Assembly: GCA_028709985.1 (NCBI GenBank)
Contig: JAQUTB010000127.1
Location: 1 to 5,775 of the forward strand
Length of the DNA: 5,775 nt
Direction of reading: 5' to 3'
Source of the DNA: Dethiosulfovibrio sp.
GTDB taxonomy: Bacteria; Synergistota; Synergistia; Synergistales; Dethiosulfovibrionaceae
The position numbers were made by a program, and so were the translations under genes. Under the pieces are notes generated by a model. That model worked only from the letters and a program-made list of their open reading frames with translations, searched no databases and was not told the DNA's origin. Of the stretch, positions 1 to 5,101 are shown piece after piece (position 1 is the stretch's first letter; each line of letters starts with the position of its first letter).

Positions 1-333
1 GATAAAGCCGGGGGTGCAGAAGCCGCACTGTACCGCTCCGTTGGCTATGAAGGCCCACTGGATGGCGTGAAGGGAGTCGGGCTTGCCCAATCCCTCTACT
101 GTGAGGATACTGGCGAACTCCGGAACTTTGCTCCACTTGGTTATGCAGGATCTCACGACCTTGCCGTCCATTATGACGTTGCAGGCCCCGCACTGACCCT
201 TTCCGCAGCCCAGCTTGGTTCCCGTAAGCCCCAGCTGACGACGGATGACGTTTATAAGCAGCTCGTCCTGATCCGCCGCAACGTCCAAAGGAACCCCGTT
301 GACCTCGATGCGCTTTTTGCCGATCTTCGACAT
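1..333 (-). CDS. Mop-type aldehyde oxidoreductase / xanthine dehydrogenase family, [2Fe-2S] N-terminal part (partial)
   Basis: Reading the minus strand from the ATG at 333-331 gives 111 residues with no stop before the window edge, so the C-terminal part is missing. Residues 1-80 form a plant-type [2Fe-2S] ferredoxin domain: C43, C48 and C51 lie in LGCGKGQCGAC and C63 is the fourth ligand. The second, helical [2Fe-2S] domain begins after residue 85 and shows its first pair, C103 and C106, in QCGFCTPGF. Spacing and wording closely follow Desulfovibrio gigas Mop, a molybdopterin aldehyde oxidoreductase whose single chain is about 900 residues. In such enzymes these clusters carry electrons away from the molybdenum site. 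The alternative is a separate small subunit of about 150-170 residues of a xanthine or CO dehydrogenase-like complex; the missing part would decide. A GGGAGGGG ribosome-binding site lies 7 bases before the ATG. The gene is divergent from the operon at 541. Confidence 0.9.
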   Translation of the reverse strand, partial: MSKIGKKRIEVNGVPLDVAADQDELLINVIRRQLGLTGTKLGCGKGQCGACNVIMDGKVVRSCITKWSKVPEFASILTVEGLGKPDSLHAIQWAFIANGAVQCGFCTPGFI

Positions 334-456
334 GATATCGCCCCTCCCAAGATAGTTTAAGCCGTGGAACCCTCTATATGTCCCCAATAATGAGAGTAGA
401 TCATTTATATCCATAAGTCAAACTAGCCTGTATTGTAGGGCCCTGAGACGGCCTAT

Positions 457-481
457 TTGGCCCGTGTTTTAAATGGGCCAA
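457..481. repeat. Inverted repeat TTGGCCC-N11-GGGCCAA, candidate operator
   Basis: The 7-base arms at 457-463 and 475-481 are perfect complements; a G-T wobble and a T-A pair could extend the stem to 9 pairs with a 7-base loop. It covers the -35 position of the extended -10 promoter at 485-493, which is where a repressor or activator dimer often binds. No run of T follows in either direction, so it does not look like a terminator. The regulator is unknown. Confidence 0.5.
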
Positions 482-484
482 CTC

Positions 485-493
485 TGATATGAT
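485..493 (+). promoter_or_regulatory. Extended -10 promoter for the 541-3835 operon
   Basis: TGATATGAT matches the extended -10 pattern TGnTATAAT with one mismatch. The -35 region 17 bases upstream (TGTTTT at 465-470) is a poor match, which is tolerated by extended -10 promoters. Transcription would begin near 500 and leave a leader of about 40 bases before the ATG at 541. Predicted from pattern only. Confidence 0.45.
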
Positions 494-502
494 TGCCAGG
501 TT

Positions 503-522
503 AGGCCCTTTCTCGTGGGCCT
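503..522 (+). repeat. Leader hairpin AGGCCC-N8-GGGCCT next to the ribosome-binding site
   Basis: The 6-base arms at 503-508 and 517-522 are perfect complements with an 8-base loop. If transcription starts near 500 this would be the first structure in the mRNA. It ends two bases before the AAAGGAG ribosome-binding site (524-530) of the gene at 541, so it could affect ribosome loading. As DNA it may equally be another binding site of the same family as the repeat at 457-481. Confidence 0.4.
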
Positions 523-540
523 CAAAGGAGAGTCGTATTT

Positions 541-1650
541 ATGCTGTTGTTAGCCCTGCTCTGTCTGTGTCTTTTGCTCGCCCTATCCCCAGCCCTGAAG
601 GGACTTCCCATAGTGAAGAGGATCGGCAGTAAACGGCTTATCGCCTGCGTCTCGCTGTTTTTGCTCCTCAGCTTCTCGGTCCCGTCCCTGATGTCAGCCT
701 TCCTGGGGGGGAAGGCGATGTCCCTGGATGGCCGTCTTCTCTCCTGGCCGGTGTTGGCCTGGACGTCGTTTTTGCTGGTCGTCTACTTCGTCTCCGACGG
801 CCTGAGGCTGTTTTTCGTCCTGAAGGCCATGGGACACTCGGTATCGGCCAAGGGCATGACCAGGTTGGTGTTTATAAACATGCTGTTTTCCAACATCACC
901 CCCATGGCCACAGGAGGCGGTTTCGTCCAGATATGGTATCTCCGCCGCTTCGGAGTGCCCATAGGGACCGCCACAGCGGCAACGACGGTCCGAACCCTTC
1001 TGGCCACGGTGTTCATCTTCCTGGCATCTCCCGTGGTTATGGTCGCTCTGGACCCCTTCGCCGGGACCGGCATGGGACCGCAGATATCCCTGGCCCTGGG
1101 CCTTTTCGCCCTGGGATATCTGCTCTTTTTTGGCCTGGCTGTGTTCAAGAGGCGGTGGATGGTCTTCACGGTACACCGTATGTTGGGATTATTGGTCAGG
1201 ATCGGTGTCATAGATGGAGAGAAGGGCCATCGTTGGCGGCTTAAGTCCATGAGGGAGGTCCTCCGGTTCGCCTCGGATATAAAGAGATCCCTCGCCGGTG
1301 GGAGGTACATGGCCCTCGCCGTGATCTTCACCTTGGTATTTCTGACGGCCCTGTTCTCTTTCCCCTTCGTCCTTCTCAGGCCTCTCGGCAGCACCGTGCC
1401 CTATCTGACCTCCCTGGGCCTTATCGTGGTCACGACCTTCATAATGTACTTCGCCCCGACCCCGGGAGGATCGGGGTTTGCCGAAGGGGTCTTCGGGGCG
1501 TTCTTTTTATCGTCCGTTTCCTCTTCTAACCTGGTATCGGTGATAATTATATGGAGGTTTCTGACCATCTACCTCGGAATGATAGTGGGCCTGGTGATGG
1601 GAGTCGCGGAGGTCCTCCAGGAGGGCAAGTCTGTTGATAAAAAAGACTAA
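541..1650 (+). CDS. LPG-synthase-TM / YbhN (UPF0104) family integral membrane protein
   Basis: This 369-residue, highly hydrophobic protein has about eight membrane-spanning segments, including roughly residues 1-20, 33-55, 69-92, 143-170, 178-200 and 255-280, with further spans from 283 to the C-terminus. Two family signatures are clear: NITPMATGGGFVQIWYLRR at residues 118-136 and PTPGGSGFAEG at 306-316. These mark the membrane domain shared by UPF0104/YbhN proteins and by the N-terminal flippase part of lysylphosphatidylglycerol synthase (MprF). There is no C-terminal aminoacyl-transfer domain, so it should not itself aminoacylate lipids; a lipid-translocation or glycolipid-linked role is inferred. 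The ATG has an AAAGGAG ribosome-binding site at 524-530. The end overlaps the start of the downstream glycosyltransferase fusion by 17 bases, indicating an operon and a joint function, for example handling the lipid product or acceptor of that enzyme. The actual substrate is unknown. Confidence 0.85.
   Translation: MLLLALLCLCLLLALSPALKGLPIVKRIGSKRLIACVSLFLLLSFSVPSLMSAFLGGKAMSLDGRLLSWPVLAWTSFLLVVYFVSDGLRLFFVLKAMGHSVSAKGMTRLVFINMLFSNITPMATGGGFVQIWYLRRFGVPIGTATAATTVRTLLATVFIFLASPVVMVALDPFAGTGMGPQISLALGLFALGYLLFFGLAVFKRRWMVFTVHRMLGLLVRIGVIDGEKGHRWRLKSMREVLRFASDIKRSLAGGRYMALAVIFTLVFLTALFSFPFVLLRPLGSTVPYLTSLGLIVVTTFIMYFAPTPGGSGFAEGVFGAFFLSSVSSSNLVSVIIIWRFLTIYLGMIVGLVMGVAEVLQEGKSVDKKD
1619..1636 (+). 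promoter_or_regulatory. Ribosome-binding site and TTG start of the fusion gene
   Basis: AGGAGGG at 1619-1625, inside the last codons of the upstream gene, is followed after 8 bases by TTG at 1634-1636. This strong site at normal distance supports the non-ATG start. The resulting N-terminus, MIKKTKLK followed by a hydrophobic stretch, makes a sensible membrane anchor. Confidence 0.75.
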
Positions 1651-3835
1651 GTTAAAGTTGTTGTTCTATCTAAACCTATTGATAGTCATAGTTTTCGTGC
1701 TCTACAAGATATATCTCAACTTTTTCGAGGAAAACTACGGAGCGGTCCACGCCACCCAGCTGGAGAGCATAGAGCGTCTGCTGAACGGCAGGGACAGCTT
1801 CAGCTTTGCCGTGGTCGGAAACGTGAAGAATTCCATAGGGATATTTGAAAAAAAGATAATCCCATTGCTGAACGACAGCGACGTGGATTTCGTCATCTCC
1901 GCTGGAAACGCCGTCAGCAGCGGAGGGGAGGACAAGTACAGGGCGTTGCACAGGACCCTCTCTGGGTTGAATGTGCCCTATCTCCTGACCTTCGGGGACG
2001 GAGAGCACAGCTCCTTCGGTTCATTCCGCTTTTACGATCACTACGGGCCCTACGTCTTCGCCTTCTCCGTGGAGGGCAGGAGGTTTGTCTTTTTGGACAG
2101 CACCGGCAAGACCTCCTGGGACTGGCAGCTCCGTTGGCTATCGGAGGTCTTCGAGGTTCCAGCGAAGCGGACCTTCGTGTTCGTCGGTGACAGCCCACTG
2201 TGGGACCTTCCCGTTCCACTGCACATGAAAAAACACGTCATGGACAGAGAGAGCGGGGAAAGGCTGAGGTCAACCCTGAGCTCTATGGGGGTCGACTTCG
2301 TGTTTTCCTCGGGACTGCCACTTTTCCGTTCCGACCTGGATGGCCCGGTGAACTACGTGATGACCGGTGGAGCGGGAGGACTGCTTCTGAACGAGGACGA
2401 CAGCTTCTATCACTACGTCATGGTGAAAGTCGACGGGGACGACGTTACCGTCACGCCGGTTAAGCTGGATATCGGCCAGCATCGTTTTTTCAGGTATCTT
2501 GAGAGTCTGTGGTTTTTCGTCCACTCTCTGTTTTACGTCGGCTACGTAAACTTTTTCATCATACTGAGCGGCTTTATCGCGTTCGCCGTCTGGCTATTCT
2601 CCGCCGTGTTCGTGGAGAGGGACTACTATCCTCATTTTGATCGATCGATCGAGCCGACGTTGGACCACCCCATAAAGGTCGCCATGTTCACCAACACATT
2701 TTTGCCCTTCATCGGAGGGGTCCCTATATCGGTGGATCGGCTCAGACGGAGCCTGATATCCCTGGGGCACAGGATACTGGTCATAGCCCCAGGCTACGGC
2801 GAAGACGATGAGCCGGAGGACGGTGTCGTGAGGATATCCCCTCTGTTCGCCAGAAAGAAGCGTTTCGGGATGGCTGTCCCCAACATACTTTGGCCCGGGC
2901 TCTACCGGTCGTTCTTCGCCTTCAGGCCGGACCTGGTCCACGTCCACCATCCCTACTGGCTTGGGTGGGTCGGGACCTTCCTCGCCAGGAGGCTTGACGT
3001 GCCGGTGGTGTACACCTATCACACCAGGCTGGACCGGTTCTCCCACGCCGTCCCGTTGCCTAAGGCGTTCTTCCAGAACGTCCTGTCCCATGCACTGATA
3101 CGGCGCTTCAGCAATCGATGCGACGCCGTGGTGGTCCCCACCGAGTCGGCGGAGTACTACATGAGGATGATCGGTGTGAGGCCTCCTATATTCGTGCTGC
3201 CCACCGGCATAGACCAGGAGAAACTCTCCTGCGTCGACGAGGAATCGGTGGAGGCACTGAGGGGCGACATCGGTATAGGGGACGAAAAGGTGCTCATAAC
3301 CGTGTCCAGGCTGAGCAGGGAAAAGAACGTGGAGTTTATGCTGGAGGGCATATCGGTCCTGCCCAGGAGGTGTGCCGTCCCCTTCAAGTTGGTCATAGTG
3401 GGAGACGGCCCAGACAGGGGCAGGATCGAGGAGAGGATAGAACAGCTGGGCCTGGGGGACAGGGTTTTTCTGGCAGGGGCGGTATCGCCCGAGGCCATAC
3501 CGATCTACTACCGCCTAGGGGATGTCTTCGTGTTTTCCTCCTGCGCCGAGACCCAGGGCATGGTGGTCCTGGAGGCCATGGCCACCGGTCTTCCTGTCGT
3601 GGCGGTCGGCTCCAGCGGTATCGACGATTTCGTCAAAAACGGCCTTAACGGCTACAAGACCGACCTGGACCAGTCCGCCTGGTCCGAGAGGATCAGGGAG
3701 ATCCTTGAGGACGACGACCTAAGGTCCAGGCTCTCCGCCGACGCCAAGCTCTTCAGCAAGACCTACGGCATGGAGGAGTTCGGGCGAGATATGTCGAAAA
3801 TATACGCCATGGCCCTGAGGGGCAGGGAAAGGTAG
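1634..3835 (+). CDS. Membrane-anchored fusion: degenerate calcineurin-like phosphoesterase domain + GT4 glycosyltransferase
   Basis: This 733-residue protein has four parts. Residues 1-7 are basic and 8-28 form a membrane segment. Residues 55-280 resemble a calcineurin-like metallophosphoesterase (block order VVGN at 60-63, SAGN at 89-92, FGDGEH at 120-125, VGDSP at 184-188, SSGLPLF at 225-231, TGGAGG at 244-249), but most metal ligands are replaced. A hydrophobic stretch at 292-327 supplies a second membrane span. Residues 345-730 are a full GT-B, GT4-family glycosyltransferase: FTNTFLPFIGGV at 352-363, HVHHP at 436-440, H463 in TYHTR, SRLSREKN at 558-565 (donor phosphate contacts R559 and K564), VGDGP at 589-593, and the EX7E pair E639/E647. 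Two spans place the phosphoesterase-like domain outside and the GT domain in the cytoplasm. The GT region resembles diacylglycerol glucosyltransferases and mannosyltransferases of GT4, so a lipid acceptor is likely but unproven. Sugar and acceptor cannot be read from sequence. Confidence 0.85.
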   Translation: MIKKTKLKLLFYLNLLIVIVFVLYKIYLNFFEENYGAVHATQLESIERLLNGRDSFSFAVVGNVKNSIGIFEKKIIPLLNDSDVDFVISAGNAVSSGGEDKYRALHRTLSGLNVPYLLTFGDGEHSSFGSFRFYDHYGPYVFAFSVEGRRFVFLDSTGKTSWDWQLRWLSEVFEVPAKRTFVFVGDSPLWDLPVPLHMKKHVMDRESGERLRSTLSSMGVDFVFSSGLPLFRSDLDGPVNYVMTGGAGGLLLNEDDSFYHYVMVKVDGDDVTVTPVKLDIGQHRFFRYLESLWFFVHSLFYVGYVNFFIILSGFIAFAVWLFSAVFVERDYYPHFDRSIEPTLDHPIKVAMFTNTFLPFIGGVPISVDRLRRSLISLGHRILVIAPGYGEDDEPEDGVVRISPLFARKKRFGMAVPNILWPGLYRSFFAFRPDLVHVHHPYWLGWVGTFLARRLDVPVVYTYHTRLDRFSHAVPLPKAFFQNVLSHALIRRFSNRCDAVVVPTESAEYYMRMIGVRPPIFVLPTGIDQEKLSCVDEESVEALRGDIGIGDEKVLITVSRLSREKNVEFMLEGISVLPRRCAVPFKLVIVGDGPDRGRIEERIEQLGLGDRVFLAGAVSPEAIPIYYRLGDVFVFSSCAETQGMVVLEAMATGLPVVAVGSSGIDDFVKNGLNGYKTDLDQSAWSERIREILEDDDLRSRLSADAKLFSKTYGMEEFGRDMSKIYAMALRGRER

Positions 3836-3863
3836 AGGTGGGCGGCTTGTCCGACCACCTCTA
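3833..3863. terminator. Hairpin between convergent genes, probable bidirectional terminator
   Basis: The arms TAGAGGTGG (3833-3841) and CCACCTCTA (3855-3863) pair perfectly over 9 bases. After a G-A mismatch, CGG/CCG (3843-3845 with 3851-3853) closes a 5-base loop. The plus-strand stop TAG (3833-3835) lies in the stem, and the minus-strand stop TGA (3872-3870) is 6 bases beyond. T-tracts are weak: TGTTTAT on the plus side and CCTTTCCC on the minus side. Position between two converging stops makes termination the best reading. Confidence 0.65.
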
Positions 3864-3869
3864 TGTTTA

Positions 3870-4940
3870 TCAGGGGTTGAAGTCCCTCATGAAGATCCCC
3901 CAGAAGGACACGAAGAGAGCCGCTATGGATGGGCCTATGACGAAGCCGTTCATCCCGAACAGGGCGAAGCCCCCCAGGGTCGAGAGCAGTACGACGTAGT
4001 CCGGCAGTTTAGTGTCCCGTCCCACCAGCAGGGGCCTGAGCAGGTTGTCCACCAGCCCTATCACCCCTATTCCGAACAGAGTCAGGGTCAGGCCCTGTCC
4101 CCAGCTTCCCACGGCGAAGAGGTATATAGCGACCGGTCCCCATATCAGGCCGGCCCCTACCACCGGGATCAGGGACATCATGGCCATCACCACGCCCCAG
4201 AAAAATGCCCCATGGATTCCCAAGAACCAGAATATCACCCCGCCCAGGAAGCCTTGAACTGTGGCGACGAGCAGATTTCCCTTTATGGTCGCCCTTATGA
4301 CCTCTCCGAACTTGGACAACAGCAGCCGCTCTCTTTCATCCCCCATAGGCAGGGCCTTTACCGTCAGATCCACCAGCTTGGAGCCGTCTCGGAGCATGAA
4401 GAAGGCCATGTAGAGGGTTAACCCCAGGTCCATCACGAACTGAACGGCGTTTTGCCCTATCTGGACGGCGTTTTGGGCTATAAATCGGCTCGTGGCGAAC
4501 AGAAACCCCGAGAGTTTCTCCTTTATGGTCGACATGTCCAGGTTCAGGTTGTCGATGGCCTCCTGGACCAACGGGAATCCCTGCTTTATCCGGTCTATGT
4601 AGCTTGCTGGGTCGAGGTCGCCGCTTAAAAGGCTCTGATACAGCGAATCCCCCTCCTTCAAAAAGGAGACCAGTATGAAAAGCATTGGGACGACGCAGAT
4701 GAATATGCACAGCCCCAGGCTTGCCAGAGCAGCCAGATTAGGCCTTGTCTTTTTCTTCCCCAGAAAAAAATGGTAGACCGGGGCAAACACGATCCCTATT
4801 GCACCGGCCCAGAATAACGCCCCGAAAAAGGGCTTGAGAAGGCGCAGGAACAAAAAAGTCGCAAAAAGGAGGGCCAGCAGAAATGACCGCCTCTCCAGCG
4901 ATCTACGCTGTTCCTCGTCCCTATAGAGCCTGTTTCCCAT
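3870..4940 (-). CDS. AI-2E transporter / PerM (UPF0118) family membrane protein
   Basis: The protein is 356 residues from the ATG at 4940-4938. An upstream in-frame start would add 46 residues, but the ATG chosen has a perfect AGGAGGT ribosome-binding site 7 bases before it (plus-strand 4948-4954), and the extra residues lack family character. Hydrophobic spans lie at about 21-60 (two helices), 69-94, 160-183 and several from 222 to 350. A soluble central segment spans about 95-155. Family landmarks are SLIPVVGAGLIWGP at 256-269, DNLLRPLLVG at 298-307 and GMNGFVIGP at 329-337. Length and order match UPF0118 proteins. Members include TqsA, reported in autoinducer-2 export, and others linked to Na+/H+ antiport, so the substrate here is not predictable. 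A seven-residue near repeat, QNAVQIG-QNAVQF, occurs at 156-168. The gene is transcribed alone, convergent with the glycosyltransferase fusion and divergent from the GlpQ gene. Confidence 0.88.
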   Translation of the reverse strand: MGNRLYRDEEQRRSLERRSFLLALLFATFLFLRLLKPFFGALFWAGAIGIVFAPVYHFFLGKKKTRPNLAALASLGLCIFICVVPMLFILVSFLKEGDSLYQSLLSGDLDPASYIDRIKQGFPLVQEAIDNLNLDMSTIKEKLSGFLFATSRFIAQNAVQIGQNAVQFVMDLGLTLYMAFFMLRDGSKLVDLTVKALPMGDERERLLLSKFGEVIRATIKGNLLVATVQGFLGGVIFWFLGIHGAFFWGVVMAMMSLIPVVGAGLIWGPVAIYLFAVGSWGQGLTLTLFGIGVIGLVDNLLRPLLVGRDTKLPDYVVLLSTLGGFALFGMNGFVIGPSIAALFVSFWGIFMRDFNP

Positions 4941-4947
4941 GAAAAGG

Positions 4948-4954
4948 ACCTCCT
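4948..4954 (-). promoter_or_regulatory. Ribosome-binding site deciding the UPF0118 start
   Basis: On the minus strand this reads AGGAGGT, fully complementary to the 16S rRNA tail, 7 bases before the ATG at 4940-4938. It argues against the longer reading frame that begins at 5078. Confidence 0.8.
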
Positions 4955-4977
4955 CGATCGGTGAAAGTATGTTGTAG

Positions 4978-5007
4978 AGTATTATTTTTACGATATTAGG
5001 CTGTCGA
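4978..5007 (-). promoter_or_regulatory. Weak candidate promoter for the UPF0118 gene
   Basis: On the minus strand TCGACA (5007-5002) resembles TTGACA at five of six positions and is followed after 18 bases by AATACT (4983-4978), four of six matches to TATAAT. The region is AT-rich and suitably placed, about 20 bases ahead of the ribosome-binding site. Alternative -10 choices exist one base away, so exact assignment is uncertain. Confidence 0.3.
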
Positions 5008-5101
5008 TATGAAACCGATACGCTCCCCTTTCCTCGTCGCAACATAGATGGACTACCCTGTGTATGGATCTCCTGCACCCCAAATTCTAAACGGAAGGGA
5101 A

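Larger units (their letters stand above)
334..540. promoter_or_regulatory. Divergent intergenic region with GGCC-cored palindrome cluster
   Basis: This 207-base gap lies between two diverging genes and must hold promoters for both. The right half (437-522) contains six GGCC tetramers in 86 bases, most of them in palindromes: AGGGCCCT at 437-444, TTGGCCC-N11-GGGCCAA at 457-481 and AGGCCC-N8-GGGCCT at 503-522. The left half is AT-richer. For the leftward gene a TTGACT (minus strand, 421-416) is present, but only a poor -10 match (TACTCT) lies 17 bases on, so I do not call that promoter with confidence. No small ORF with a convincing ribosome-binding site was seen. Confidence 0.6.
4941..5101. 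promoter_or_regulatory. Divergent intergenic region between the UPF0118 gene and glpQ
   Basis: This gap of 161 bases holds the leader of the UPF0118 gene, an AT-rich stretch at 4970-5000 and three copies of CGATA in the same orientation (4991, 5005 and 5016). No convincing sigma-70 type promoter for glpQ was found in the right half, and no small gene is supported. Confidence 0.4.

Noticed and set aside
67..360. Plus-strand open frame of 97 codons over the left edge
   Set aside because: It is antisense to the clear iron-sulfur protein on the minus strand, has no ribosome-binding site and no recognisable features.
334..540. Possible riboswitch or small RNA in the palindrome-rich intergenic region
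   Set aside because: No known riboswitch motif is visible, and the predicted transcript start leaves only about 40 bases of leader; DNA operator sites fit better.
694..1394. Long minus-strand frames opposite the UPF0104 gene
   Set aside because: They are rich in Arg, Gly, Pro and His as expected of shadows of a GC-biased membrane-protein gene, and lack ribosome-binding sites.
2594..3648. Alternative frames on both strands within the glycosyltransferase region
   Set aside because: The frame 1634-3835 carries all conserved GT4 motifs without interruption; the others show no family motif.
4941..5078. N-terminal extension of the UPF0118 protein by 46 residues
   Set aside because: A perfect ribosome-binding site precedes the ATG at 4940, and the extension covers an AT-rich, promoter-like region.
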